DNA of 64,000 nucleotides, taken from NCBI RefSeq assembly GCF_000014745.1, contig NC_008347.1, forward strand, positions 1,869,501 through 1,933,500, written 5' to 3'. A program made the translations under genes and the position numbers. The notes under the pieces were generated by a model. It saw only the letters and a program-made list of their open reading frames with translations. It was not told the DNA's origin and made no database searches. Each line of letters starts with the position of its first letter. Positions within the stretch are counted from its first letter, which is position 1. The DNA comes from Maricaulis maris MCS10 (GTDB lineage Bacteria > Pseudomonadota > Alphaproteobacteria > Caulobacterales > Maricaulaceae). Of this stretch, positions 33,895 through 43,093 are shown piece after piece.

Positions 33895-35067
33895 CTAGTT
33901 CGTTTCGTCGAACAATTCGCGGCCGATCAGCCAGCGCCGGATTTCCGACGTGCCGGCGCCAATCTCGTAGAGCTTGGCATCGCGCAACAGGCGGCCTGCC
34001 GGGAATTCATTGATATAGCCATTGCCGCCCAGCAGCTGGATCGCGTCCAGCGCCATCTGGGTTGCGCCCTCGGCAGCATAGAGGATGGCGCCGGCGGCGT
34101 CCTTGCGTGTGGTCTGGCCGCGATCGCAGGCCTGGGCGACGGCATAGACATAGGCGCGCGTGGCATTCATGCGCACATACATGTCGGCCAGCTTGCCCTG
34201 GACCAGCTGAAACTCGCCGATCGATTTTCCGAACTGTTTGCGCTCGCGGATATAGGGCATCACCACATCCATGCAGGACTGCATGATGCCGACCGGGCCG
34301 GAGGCCAGAACGGCGCGCTCATAGTCGAGGCCGGACATCAGGATTTCGACCCCCTTGCCCTCGTCGCCCATCATGTTCTCGACCGGCACTTCGCAATCCT
34401 CGAAAACCAGCTCGCCGGTCTCCGAGCCGCGCATGCCCAGCTTGTCGAGCTTCTGGGCGACCGAGAAACCCTTCATGCCGCGCTCGATGATGAAGGCAGA
34501 GATACCGCGTGAGCCGGCGCTGGTATCGGTCTTGGCGTAGACGATCAGCGTGTTGGCAGCCGGCGCATTGGTGATCCACATTTTCGAGCCATTGAGCACG
34601 AAATGATCGCCCTTGCGTTCCGCCTTGAGCTTCATCGAAACGACATCGGATCCGGCGCCCGGTTCGGACATGGCCAGCGATCCAACATGTTCGCCGGAGA
34701 TCAGCTTGGGCAGGTATTTCGTTTTCTGTTCCGCATTGCCCCAGCGCCGCATCTGATTGACACACAGATTCGAGTGGGCGCCGTAGGACAGACCGACCGA
34801 GGCCGACGCGCGGGAGATTTCCTCCATCGCGATCACATGCTCGAGATAGCCAAGGCCGGTGCCACCATCGTCTTCGCTGACCGTAATGCCAAGCAGGCCA
34901 AGCTCCCCCATCTTCTGCCACAGGTCGGCAGGAAAGACGTCGGTCTTGTCGATCTCGGCAGCGCGTGGCGCGATCTCGTCGGAGGCAAAGGAACGGACGG
35001 TGTCGCGGATCATTTCCGCCGTGTCACCGAGATTGAAATCAAGCGAGGGGTATTGGTTCGGTATCAT
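33895..35067 (-). CDS. ivd: Isovaleryl-CoA dehydrogenase
   Basis: 390 aa, acyl-CoA dehydrogenase fold. It oxidises isovaleryl-CoA to 3-methylcrotonyl-CoA, the substrate of MccAB. Seen: [75 protein letters not shown], and the catalytic Glu in [14 protein letters not shown] (about 253), the position used by isovaleryl-CoA dehydrogenases. The C-terminal [32 protein letters not shown] (split) is also typical. Electrons go to ETF. Confidence 0.95.
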   Translation of the reverse strand: MIPNQYPSLDFNLGDTAEMIRDTVRSFASDEIAPRAAEIDKTDVFPADLWQKMGELGLLGITVSEDDGGTGLGYLEHVIAMEEISRASASVGLSYGAHSNLCVNQMRRWGNAEQKTKYLPKLISGEHVGSLAMSEPGAGSDVVSMKLKAERKGDHFVLNGSKMWITNAPAANTLIVYAKTDTSAGSRGISAFIIERGMKGFSVAQKLDKLGMRGSETGELVFEDCEVPVENMMGDEGKGVEILMSGLDYERAVLASGPVGIMQSCMDVVMPYIRERKQFGKSIGEFQLVQGKLADMYVRMNATRAYVYAVAQACDRGQTTRKDAAGAILYAAEGATQMALDAIQLLGGNGYINEFPAGRLLRDAKLYEIGAGTSEIRRWLIGRELFDETN

Positions 35068-35081
35068 GCCGCGCGATGTAA

Positions 35082-35123
35082 CACGGCCCGCGACCGGGTC
35101 AAGTCAGACCGGTGCGGGCCGTG
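35082..35123. repeat. GC-rich hairpin between spmX and ivd
   Basis: CACGGCCCGC-ACCGG arms, 15 bp with one bulge, around an 11-bp loop. It lies between the spmX stop (35146) and the ivd ATG (35067). There is no T run, so it may slow polymerase or set mRNA stability rather than terminate. Confidence 0.6.
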
Positions 35124-35145
35124 GAACATATTGGCGTGAAAAGGG

Positions 35146-37062
35146 TTAGTCAGAACCCTTTTGTTTCAACTTGGACAGCCAAATGGACGCGAGTTGCCAT
35201 CCGGCAACGATGACGAGGAAAAATCCGGCGAGCGCCATGCCGAAGTTCAGCGTCATTTCACGCTGCGCCATGATGTAGTCCCATTCCGACGCGGCCAGCA
35301 CTGAGCCGATACCGGCCAACAGGCCTCCGGCGATCAGCACGGCGAGGAAAGTCCACATGCCATCATCGGATCGAGGGCCGGGTTTCGGCTCGGCTGCATG
35401 CATGTCGGCAGCCAGATCGCGCGGTGTGAAATCGTCGGCTGCGTCAGCCATGGGATCCTGTTCGGCCATCATCGGGTCATCGCCCAGATCATCATCTGCC
35501 GACACATAACCGGTGTCTTCGCCAGCGACTGGCTCGCCTTCGACATCACCAACCGCCCCCTCGGCTTCCGCCGGTGTTTCTGCCGGATGCGGCGGCGGGG
35601 TGTCGTCACCGGTCACGGTGATTGCGCGCTCGACGACCTCGGCCTCTGCGTCCAAGGCCGGCTGGACCTCCATGTCGGTCACATCGTCTATTTCGTCGGG
35701 CTCGGCGGTTTCGTCGGGCTCGGCCTCGCCTGAACCGTCATCAACCGCAACCGTCTGTTCGGGTGCGATTTCGGCAGGATCGATCTGAAAGCTGCCCTGC
35801 ATCACACTGGTCAGGGCATATCCCAGCCCCATGCCGGCAGGCAGGTCCAGGGCGTAGTGTTCGGGCACGGCCTTGGCCGCCTGCGAATTCTCGGCAATGG
35901 CCGGCGCCACTGCTTGGTCAACGGGTTCTGCCTGTTGCTCAGCTTCGGAGGACTGAACCGGCTGGTTGTCTGTGAGCACAAAGCCCAACCCCATGCTCTC
36001 CGGCAGGTCAAATGCCGCCAGGGGCGCAGTCGCAGGCGTATCGCTTGCGGTCCCGTGCGACTCCCGCGCGTTCTCCGTCGGTGCCTCTTCCGCGACAACC
36101 GCCCCGTCCTCGCCACCAACGTCGGCGATATCCTCGGCCATGCGGGCGATCACCCGGTCGGCCGCAGCCTCGGGATCCGTTTCGTCCGCGGACTTGATCT
36201 CGGCTTGCGCGTCGTCCGCGGCATCGGAAGGCGCATCCTGCGCCGCCTCGTCGACGAGTTCGGGTGCAGCATCATTCGCATCGTCAACGTCCGCGGCATC
36301 GTCCACCGCGTGATAGCTCGCCTCGATCGGGTCGTCCCGCATTTCGGAGACCGCGTCGGCGACCGGTGCCATTTCGGTCTCGCCCAACTCGCGGCGGACT
36401 TCCGGCGGCAAGGCTTCCACCGTCGCCAGGATGCGGGCGATCTCGTCTTCCGCCTCCCGGCGCCGGGCCAGGCCGGCGTCGAAGGGTGGCGGTGGCGGCG
36501 GCAGGTCAGCTCCGGCTGGTGGCGGCGACGCGTTCTCGCCCGCAATGGCCCCTTCCAGGACCCTTTCCTCGCTCGGGTGCTCGATCTTGATGACAAGTTC
36601 TACCGGCTCGGACTTGCGTGCCTTGCCGGGCTGGGCCGGCAGCAGAGCGTCCAGAAAGAGCCGGCTCTCGGCTTCACGGCGCGACGAAACACCGTCGCCG
36701 AAAGCCGCCAGGGCCTCACCAGCCGCGCGGGCCCGTCCCTCGAACAGGTAGCGGGCCACTTCAGAGCCGCGAAAACTGTCAACGCCCACATCATGGACAA
36801 AGGATGTCAGGGCATCACGCTGACCGCGCGACAGCGGGCCGGTAATGCTGTCGTCCACCACTTCTTCTGCGCGCATGACGTCATAGATCAGCAGCAATGC
36901 CGCTTCATCTTCATTGACGCGCACGCCGGGCTTGGCTGCGGCGCGGTGGCCATAGCCCACCACCCAACGGCCATCATCGCCCTTTACGGCCTGAGGTCGA
37001 AATGGCTCAAACCGCTTGATGAGTTCGCGGGCAGCCGGAGAAGTTTTCAATCGCGGTTTCAT
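35146..37062 (-). CDS. spmX: Polar muramidase-like protein SpmX
   Basis: 638 aa. Residues 1-140 are a GH24 phage-lysozyme-type domain (LIKRFEPFRPQAV with Glu19, GRWVVGYGHR, LSRGQRDALTSFVHDVGVDSF). Residues about 150-565 are an acidic, Pro/Ala/Asp-rich disordered linker. Two C-terminal membrane helices (569-591, 606-630) end in KLKQKGSD. This order is that of Caulobacter SpmX, which localises the kinase DivJ to the stalked pole. The Thr usually after Trp in GH24 active sites (WTIGYG) is Val here. The linker is much longer than I recall for Caulobacter and holds two copies of a DLPxxMGLGxxLT motif. Confidence 0.92.
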   Translation of the reverse strand: MKPRLKTSPAARELIKRFEPFRPQAVKGDDGRWVVGYGHRAAAKPGVRVNEDEAALLLIYDVMRAEEVVDDSITGPLSRGQRDALTSFVHDVGVDSFRGSEVARYLFEGRARAAGEALAAFGDGVSSRREAESRLFLDALLPAQPGKARKSEPVELVIKIEHPSEERVLEGAIAGENASPPPAGADLPPPPPPFDAGLARRREAEDEIARILATVEALPPEVRRELGETEMAPVADAVSEMRDDPIEASYHAVDDAADVDDANDAAPELVDEAAQDAPSDAADDAQAEIKSADETDPEAAADRVIARMAEDIADVGGEDGAVVAEEAPTENARESHGTASDTPATAPLAAFDLPESMGLGFVLTDNQPVQSSEAEQQAEPVDQAVAPAIAENSQAAKAVPEHYALDLPAGMGLGYALTSVMQGSFQIDPAEIAPEQTVAVDDGSGEAEPDETAEPDEIDDVTDMEVQPALDAEAEVVERAITVTGDDTPPPHPAETPAEAEGAVGDVEGEPVAGEDTGYVSADDDLGDDPMMAEQDPMADAADDFTPRDLAADMHAAEPKPGPRSDDGMWTFLAVLIAGGLLAGIGSVLAASEWDYIMAQREMTLNFGMALAGFFLVIVAGWQLASIWLSKLKQKGSD

Positions 37063-37128
37063 GCGTGTTCCGTTTTAGGACGGCGCGCCAGATATACCGG
37101 CCACCCCTGCAAGCCTGACGCCGCGGCC

Positions 37129-38073
37129 CTAGCCCTGCTCCGGATCAAAGACATCGGTAGTATCCAGCGCAGTGAACGGGGCGAGAAAACCGCCACCGGC
37201 TCCGCCGCCAATCAGGTAGATCTCGCCGTCCAGGACCGCAGCCCCGCCGCCGGTGCGAGGCGCCGGCAGCGCGGTCTCGTCACGCCAGGCGTCGTCACCG
37301 GGCCGCCAGGACATATGGGTCTGCAGGGTCTCCCGGCCGTCCGCCCCCCGGCCGCCAAGCAGGTGGATACGTCCGTCCAGAACAGCGACTGCTGCACCAG
37401 AGCGGGGCGCCGGCATGTCCGGACCGCGCGACCAAGCACCGCTGACCGGATCAAAGATATCGAGCCGCGCGGACGTTTCGCTCTCAAGGCGTCCGCCGGC
37501 CAGGTAAATAAGGCCGTTCACGACGGCGGCAGACATGCCACGCCGGGTAACACCGCCCGGCACATCCAAGGTCTCCCAACTCCGCTCCTCGGGATCGAAG
37601 ACGAAAGCGCTGCCATCATCGGTCAGGCCGCCAAAGGCGTAGAGTGAGGTGCCGACAGTCAGCAAGGCCATGTCGGCCTTGGCAGCCGGCATGGCGGCTT
37701 CACTTTGCCAGATATTGCCGGCAAAGGACCACGACCAGACGCCGGCGCTGGGCGCGACACCGTCTTCACCCCGGGCATAGCCGCCAGCGACATAAATGCG
37801 GTCATTGATCATCGCCATGCCGAAGCGCTCGAGGCCGCGCGGCAAGGGTGTTTCCGGAAACCAGCGATCCAGCTCCCGGTCATAGCTCTCGAATTCATCG
37901 CGCGGATCGGTCAGCCCCGAACCGCCGGCGGCATAAATCCGGCCGTCATAGACCACAACCGACAGACCGGCGCGGGAGGCGTCCAGACGGGCCGCGCTCT
38001 CCCATGCACCCTGACCGGCCGCCGGACTGCCGAGCATTGCCACCAGGCTCACGATAAAGACAGATAAACGCAC
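37129..38073 (-). CDS. Exported Kelch-repeat protein
   Basis: 314 aa with a signal peptide (RLSVFIVSLVAMLGSPAAGQ). Five or six Kelch blades with the usual double Gly: IYAAGGSG, IYVAGGYA, LYAFGGLT, IYLAGGRL, IHLLGGRG, IYLIGGGA, each preceded by a W/D-containing strand. A beta-propeller of this kind usually binds other proteins or glycans; the periplasmic partner is unknown. It is 66 bp upstream of spmX on the same strand and might be co-transcribed. Confidence 0.92.
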   Translation of the reverse strand: MRLSVFIVSLVAMLGSPAAGQGAWESAARLDASRAGLSVVVYDGRIYAAGGSGLTDPRDEFESYDRELDRWFPETPLPRGLERFGMAMINDRIYVAGGYARGEDGVAPSAGVWSWSFAGNIWQSEAAMPAAKADMALLTVGTSLYAFGGLTDDGSAFVFDPEERSWETLDVPGGVTRRGMSAAVVNGLIYLAGGRLESETSARLDIFDPVSGAWSRGPDMPAPRSGAAVAVLDGRIHLLGGRGADGRETLQTHMSWRPGDDAWRDETALPAPRTGGGAAVLDGEIYLIGGGAGGGFLAPFTALDTTDVFDPEQG

Positions 38074-38122
38074 GCTCTCACCACTTGATTACCCGGCCTT
38101 GCCAATCCGGTCCGCGATATCA

Positions 38123-39514
38123 TCACAACAAGACGATTGTCGCCAGCCCCAGAAATGCGAGGAAGCCGACCACATCGGTCACTGTGGTCACAAAAACGGA
38201 CGATGCCACCGCCGGGTCAGCACCCGAGCGAACCATCGCCAGCGGGATCAGAATCCCGGACAAGCCGGCGCAAGCCAGGTTGAGCACCATGGCGATCGCG
38301 ATCACAGCCGCCAGACTCCAGTCCTGGAACCACAACACGGTCACAAGGCCCATCACGATTGCAAAGATCACCCCGTTCACAAGACCGGTCGCAAGCTCGC
38401 GCCAGACCACCCGGACCGCATTCGCCGCGGTCAGGTCACGCTCGGCGATCGAGCGCACGGCAACGGCAAGCGATTGGGTCCCGGCATTGCCGCCCATCGA
38501 GGCGACAATCGGCATCAGAACGGCGAGCGCAACAATCTGCGAGATGGCCCCCTCGAACAGGGCAATCACGCCCGAAGCCAGAACGGCCGTTGCAAGATTG
38601 ACCAATAGCCAAGGCGCACGCGAGCGCACCGAGCGATAGACGGTGTCGGCTAGGCCAGCCTCATTGACGCCGGCCAGGGCGAGAAGGTCTTCCTTGTTCT
38701 CGTCCTGGATGACGTGGACGATGTCGTCCAGGGTCAGCATACCCGTCAGGCGCCCGGCATCATCGACCACCGGAGCGGACACGAGGTGGTATTTCTGGAA
38801 CAGGTAGGCGACCTCTTCCTGGTCGGTCTCCGGCGCGACCAGAATACGCGGCGCCTCCATCAGATCGCTCAGCGCCACGTCCCGCCGCGCGCTCAGCAGC
38901 CGGCAAACCGGGATTTCACCGACCGGGCGGAAACCCGTGTCGATTACGAACAGGTCGTGGAATTTGTCAGGCAGGCCGTCGGCTGCATCGCGCATGTGAT
39001 CCAGCGCATGCCCGACGGTCCAGAATTCCGGCGCGGCGACGAATTCGCGCTGCATGAGACGACCGGCCGTCTCATCCTCGAAGGACAGGCTCTGCTCGAC
39101 CGCTTCACGGTCGACATCGGAGAATTCGGCGAGAACGGCGGCGCGAGTCGCGTCATCCATCTCCTCGACGACTTCGGTAGCGTCATCGGAATCGAGTTCC
39201 TGGATCGCCGCGGCCAGATGCGCGGTGTCCAGGTATTCCATCACGACTTCGCGCGAATCCGGTTCGAGTTCGGCCAGCACTTCGCCGGTGATGATGTCTG
39301 GCGCCAGCTCGGCCAACGCCCCCTGCTGACTGGCTGAGAGCTGTTCGAGCACGTCGGCAATGTCAGCCTCGTGCAGCGGCACCAGCATGCGGCGCACCAG
39401 GTCGCCATCGGCGTCAGCGATGGCTTGCCGCAGATTGGCGACGAATTCCGGGTCGGTATCCGCGCGTGCAGGCGAATCGATCAGGACATCGTCATCAAAA
39501 GCAGCTTCGCCCAT
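38123..39514 (-). CDS. mgtE: Magnesium transporter MgtE
   Basis: 463 aa, the usual MgtE plan: N-terminal superhelical domain (about 20-140, including LHEADIADVLEQL), two CBS domains (about 150-265, with VSAPVVDDAGRLTGMLTLDDIVHVI) acting as the magnesium sensor, and five membrane helices (about 300-463, ILMPIVASMGGNAGTQSLAVAVRS in parts). It is an inner-membrane Mg2+ channel gated by intracellular Mg2+. No riboswitch seen upstream. Confidence 0.96.
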   Translation of the reverse strand: MGEAAFDDDVLIDSPARADTDPEFVANLRQAIADADGDLVRRMLVPLHEADIADVLEQLSASQQGALAELAPDIITGEVLAELEPDSREVVMEYLDTAHLAAAIQELDSDDATEVVEEMDDATRAAVLAEFSDVDREAVEQSLSFEDETAGRLMQREFVAAPEFWTVGHALDHMRDAADGLPDKFHDLFVIDTGFRPVGEIPVCRLLSARRDVALSDLMEAPRILVAPETDQEEVAYLFQKYHLVSAPVVDDAGRLTGMLTLDDIVHVIQDENKEDLLALAGVNEAGLADTVYRSVRSRAPWLLVNLATAVLASGVIALFEGAISQIVALAVLMPIVASMGGNAGTQSLAVAVRSIAERDLTAANAVRVVWRELATGLVNGVIFAIVMGLVTVLWFQDWSLAAVIAIAMVLNLACAGLSGILIPLAMVRSGADPAVASSVFVTTVTDVVGFLAFLGLATIVLL

Positions 39515-39673
39515 GCTGGCCTCCTGGCAGGGAAATGGTTGGGATCAGTGCGGGTTTGAAATGAGGACACGACTGATGCAGATGTCTTAGCTGCCCAGCC
39601 TGCCAACCTCAATCGCATTGACCTGAAATAGCGACGCTTTAAGACGTTTATCGGGAGAAATGGGGGCAATGAT

Positions 39674-40600
39674 GTGTTCAGCATAACAGGCGAGCAAAAC
39701 CTGCCGGTCCTGGTTGGCCTTGCGATTGGCGGCGGACTGTCGCTGCTGGTCCTTTTTGTGCTCGGGTTTTTCCGCATCGGCGGGGCCGAGCGCGTCACGG
39801 CGGCACGGGTTCTGGGCGAGGCCCTGTCGACACTGGCTGGACGCGCCGGCACCCTGATCCTTCTGTGGATCGGCGTCAGTCTCGCTTACACGACCGTCAC
39901 CCTGTTTTCCCTCCTGATCGGACGCACAACCACCCTGTTCGAAACGGCCATGGCAGCGGCGCTGGTCTTTCTCGGTCACAAGACAATGCTGGAGCGCCAG
40001 GCGTCGGCCGCCGGCATCGAGGTGCCCCAGACCGGCTATTGGCGCATCCTGCTCAGGTCCCTCGCGCTCGGAGCGATTGTGCTTGTGACAGCCGGCCTGG
40101 TCTTCGTGCTCGCGGCCCTGCTGGTGGCTCTGGCTGCAATGGCCGGGCTGGACGGGGACGCGCCGCGCCTGGTGACCGGTGTCGGCGCCGGTGTCGCCGC
40201 GATCTGGCTGAGCACGCTGTTTGCACGCCTGACCTTCATCTATCCCTCCAGCGTGCTGGGAGGTCGCGACTGGTTTGGCACGGCACTTGGTCGCTCGGCG
40301 CCGGTCGCCCTGGGGCTCAGCGCCAGCCTGTGGCTCGTCGCCCTTGCCTCCATCGCGCTCATTATTCCGCTGGCAATCTGGTCGGACGCGCTGGTGATGT
40401 CGATCGCGACGACCCTGCCCGCAGCACCGGGGGACCTGCCCGACGATATCGGCACGCCGCTGTTCTGGCTCAGGCTGGTGATGGAGGAATTGCCGCTCAA
40501 CCTGTTGCTGGTCGCCTACTCACTGGCCAGCATTGCCTGCGTTTCGGCAGCCTACAGGCTCACCGTCCTGCCCCCGACCGCGCCGGAGCAGGGCCATTAG
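39674..40600 (+). CDS. multi-pass membrane protein of unknown function
   Basis: 308 aa from a GTG at 39674 with AATGGGGGC upstream. Six to eight hydrophobic helices (about 10-32, 55-80, 90-105, 125-155, 165-185, 205-235, 265-290). No recognised family. It starts 160 bp from the divergent mgtE start, across a shared promoter region. Confidence 0.75.
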   Translation: MFSITGEQNLPVLVGLAIGGGLSLLVLFVLGFFRIGGAERVTAARVLGEALSTLAGRAGTLILLWIGVSLAYTTVTLFSLLIGRTTTLFETAMAAALVFLGHKTMLERQASAAGIEVPQTGYWRILLRSLALGAIVLVTAGLVFVLAALLVALAAMAGLDGDAPRLVTGVGAGVAAIWLSTLFARLTFIYPSSVLGGRDWFGTALGRSAPVALGLSASLWLVALASIALIIPLAIWSDALVMSIATTLPAAPGDLPDDIGTPLFWLRLVMEELPLNLLLVAYSLASIACVSAAYRLTVLPPTAPEQGH

Positions 40601-40643
40601 GCCAACAATGTTCGCAAAACAGGATCTCTCGCCAGGAGAGACA

Positions 40644-40730
40644 TGGTGCGGTCGAGAAGACTCGAACTTCCACGGGTTTTACCCCACAGCGACCTCAACG
40701 CTGCGCGTCTACCAATTCCGCCACGACCGC
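40644..40730 (-). tRNA. tRNA-Leu (anticodon GAG)
   Basis: On the minus strand it has a GCGGTCG acceptor stem paired with CGACCGC, a D arm (GCGGAATTGGTAGACGCGC), an anticodon loop TTGAGGT (GAG at 34-36) closed by CAGCG/CGCTG, a long variable arm of the Leu class and a T arm (AAGTTCGAGTCTT). CCA is encoded (40644-40646). It reads CUC/CUU codons. Confidence 0.96.
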
Positions 40731-40793
40731 ACGTCATGGAGGCGCGGGAGATAGCAACATCCCCGCACCTTGTGAAGAGGGTATTGCAACGGT

Positions 40794-41093
40794 TTATGCA
40801 GCTGCGAAGAATTCATTGGCATCGGCCGGTCCTGTAATGGACACGGCAATGCGATCTCCCTGGATGACGACGTCGCCACGGGCGATGGGATGGTTGTTGG
40901 CCAGGATCCACACCTGGTCGTCCTCACCCGAATCAAGCGGGATCACAGCTCCGCGTCCCATGCGGAGGAATTGCTGGATCGGCATCTTCGACCGGCCCAA
41001 CAGGACTGAAATTTCCACTTCCACCGAACTGATCTGACTCACGTCGCACTCCAGGACTTGCGGATCATCATCGCGGGCCTGATGTTTGGCCAA
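40794..41093 (-). CDS. FliN-like SpoA-domain protein (orphan)
   Basis: 99 aa from a TTG at 41093, the only possible start in this frame, with GGAAA 6 nt upstream. The SpoA core [20 protein letters not shown]...[44 protein letters not shown] is FliN-like. FliN forms the lower ring of the flagellar switch. Here no other flagellar gene is near. It might be the organism's fliN, a paralogue, or a remnant that binds CheY or FliM. It is divergent from lipB (starts 31 bp apart). Confidence 0.8.
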   Translation of the reverse strand: MAKHQARDDDPQVLECDVSQISSVEVEISVLLGRSKMPIQQFLRMGRGAVIPLDSGEDDQVWILANNHPIARGDVVIQGDRIAVSITGPADANEFFAAA

Positions 41094-41124
41094 TACGGTT
41101 TCCGCAGCGTTAAGACCTCACGAT

Positions 41125-41805
41125 ATGACATTACCAAACGTCGAATGGGCTGTTTCTCCCGGTCTGACGCCTTATCAGCCCGCCCTCGCCTTCATGGAAG
41201 CGCGGGCTGCAGCCATTGCAGCGGGTGAAGCGAACGAGCTGGTCTGGCTGCTCGAGCATCCGCCACTTTATACTGCCGGGACCAGCGCCAAGGCCGGCGA
41301 CCTCCTGTCCCCGGACCGCTTTCCGGTCTACGAGACCGGGCGCGGCGGCGAATACACCTATCACGGGCCGGGCCAGCGTGTGGCCTATGTCATGCTCGAC
41401 CTGACCCGACGTGGTCGCGATGTGCGCAAATTCATCCAGTCGCTGGAAAACTGGCTGATCGGCGCGGCGGCCCAATTCGGTATCAAAGCCGGCATTCGCG
41501 ATGGCCGGGTCGGGGTCTGGGTCGACCGGTCAGGCGGGCGCGAGGACAAGATTGCGGCGATCGGTGTGCGCCTGCGCCGCTGGGTGTCCTTTCACGGCAT
41601 CGCCTTCAATGTCGATCCGGATCTGAGCCATTTTGGCGGCATCACCCCGTGCGGCATATCGGATCCGCGTTTTGGCGTAACGTCACTGGCCGACCTTGGC
41701 CACACCGTCGACATGGCCGATTTTGACACGGCGCTACATCTGGCCTGGACAGAGGCTTTCGGCCCGGTCAGACGCGCTGATGCGCCGGAACTTGTGCCGG
41801 ATTGA
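41125..41805 (+). CDS. lipB: Octanoyltransferase
   Basis: 226 aa. It transfers octanoyl from acyl carrier protein to lipoyl-domain lysines, the first step of lipoate synthesis. [21 protein letters not shown] (about 72-92) and the catalytic Cys in [17 protein letters not shown] (about 173-189) are intact, with Lys in [22 protein letters not shown] at 41125 fits. Frame-internal GTG/ATG upstream are not needed. Confidence 0.96.
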   Translation: MTLPNVEWAVSPGLTPYQPALAFMEARAAAIAAGEANELVWLLEHPPLYTAGTSAKAGDLLSPDRFPVYETGRGGEYTYHGPGQRVAYVMLDLTRRGRDVRKFIQSLENWLIGAAAQFGIKAGIRDGRVGVWVDRSGGREDKIAAIGVRLRRWVSFHGIAFNVDPDLSHFGGITPCGISDPRFGVTSLADLGHTVDMADFDTALHLAWTEAFGPVRRADAPELVPD

Positions 41806-41818
41806 GCCCCTATGCTGC

Positions 41819-42355
41819 TCAGGACTGAGCGGCAGCGGACCCGTTGCGCTGCAGGGTCGCGAACCAGATGGCGAACACGCCCAACACCAGCCAGAAACCG
41901 ATAAAGGATGGCCAGGCCCCGGCCTGCATCATCGCCATAAGGCGTTCCTGGTCCGCTTCAAGCCAGGACTGGAAGGCCGGCTGGAAACCCGGATCAGCCA
42001 AGGCTTCGTTGAACGCGATCTGATCCGATGTATCAACGCCCTGGTCTGCCGCGAATTCCAACATGGCATCGAAAATCTGCATGCCGAACCCCACTGCGGC
42101 GCCAACCCCCTTGGCCAGAATGGCCAGAACAGGCGGCAGGAAGGCCAGCCCAACATCCCGGCCAGCATGCCGCCGCCGATTGGCGAACAACGAGTAGCAA
42201 ACGAACCAGATCGCCAACAGCGGTACAAAGCCCGGAACCGGAGCTGACCCGAAAGCCAGCCGCAAGGCGTCCAGGGACATCAGGATGACAAGCCCCAACA
42301 CAAAGGCCGAAACCGAGGCGCGGTGATTGGGCAGGATAAGGGCAATCGGGTTCAT
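41819..42355 (-). CDS. hypothetical membrane protein
   Basis: 178 aa from the ATG at 42355. Four hydrophobic helices (about 10-35, 40-57, 70-92, 150-170), with a hydrophilic acidic segment between helices 3 and 4 (AADQGVDTSDQIAFNEALADPGF). Not assigned. It lies on the same strand as the next DUF805 protein, 145 bp away. Confidence 0.7.
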   Translation of the reverse strand: MNPIALILPNHRASVSAFVLGLVILMSLDALRLAFGSAPVPGFVPLLAIWFVCYSLFANRRRHAGRDVGLAFLPPVLAILAKGVGAAVGFGMQIFDAMLEFAADQGVDTSDQIAFNEALADPGFQPAFQSWLEADQERLMAMMQAGAWPSFIGFWLVLGVFAIWFATLQRNGSAAAQS

Positions 42356-42500
42356 GGCAGCTGTCCTGTCGGCAATGGAACGAAGAGCGGGCAAAGCGGC
42401 GCAGTCAAAAACATGACCGGCCCCGTATCTACCCGGGAACCGGTCACATTCAAGCAGGATTCGAACCGGCAGGCGCGCGCCGGGTCAGTTGGGTGCCGCG

Positions 42501-42956
42501 CTACATCTTGTAGACGAAATAACCGACCACCCCATTGGCAATGATCGTCGTCAGGCTCGACGTCAGCACTGTGGCGGGCGTTGCCACCGGCATGCCGCCA
42601 GCGGTCGACGTCAGGCTGGCCCCCAGAACCGGTCCCAGCACCAGGTTGACGACCACAGAGACCACGACCACCGCGAGAATGGCGGCCAGGGTCAGCCACC
42701 CGGATCTCCCGGCATCATGAAAGCGTTTCGAATAGACGCAGACCCAGGCGAAAATCGAGGCCAGGACAACAAGGATGCCGAGCAGGCTGAACAATCCGCC
42801 CAAGCCTGGCATGAGCGACAGGATTTGCAGGACCAGATTGACGACGATGATGGCGATGATGCCCTGCGCGAACTCCATCGGCGACAATTTGCCGGTGGCG
42901 CCGAACAGGATGCGCGTGGCGTCAGCAGGTTTGAGAATGAATGCGTCAACTGACAT
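42501..42956 (-). CDS. DUF805 family membrane protein
   Basis: 151 aa with four membrane helices. The signature YSKRFHDAGRSGWLTLAAIL (about 73-93) is the DUF805 hallmark. DUF805 proteins are small inner-membrane proteins of unknown role. N-terminal MSVDAFILKPADATRILFG (start) is soluble. Confidence 0.85.
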   Translation of the reverse strand: MSVDAFILKPADATRILFGATGKLSPMEFAQGIIAIIVVNLVLQILSLMPGLGGLFSLLGILVVLASIFAWVCVYSKRFHDAGRSGWLTLAAILAVVVVSVVVNLVLGPVLGASLTSTAGGMPVATPATVLTSSLTTIIANGVVGYFVYKM

Positions 42957-43093
42957 GAGTTGGACCCTCCCCGGTTTGTGACAGGACGAGACTACGCGAA
43001 TTCAGCGAATTGGCCACGACTCTTTCGCCTCTGGCGGGAATCGCAGCCTGTCCGGGCACGGTGTCGCGGGACCCGGCATCTTTCAGTCGGTCG

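Noticed and set aside
35146-37062. phage lysozyme suggesting a prophage
   Set aside because: The GH24 domain is fused to an acidic linker and two membrane helices, the layout of chromosomal SpmX. No other phage gene is nearby.
35857-37647. 596-aa plus-strand open frame opposite spmX and the Kelch gene
   Set aside because: It spans two genes on the other strand, which have clear domains, and shows no recognisable protein features.
42457-42467. tRNA T-arm-like sequence (GGTTCGAATCC on minus strand)
   Set aside because: No matching acceptor, D or anticodon stems are present, and the T stem mispairs; a chance motif or a very small remnant at most.
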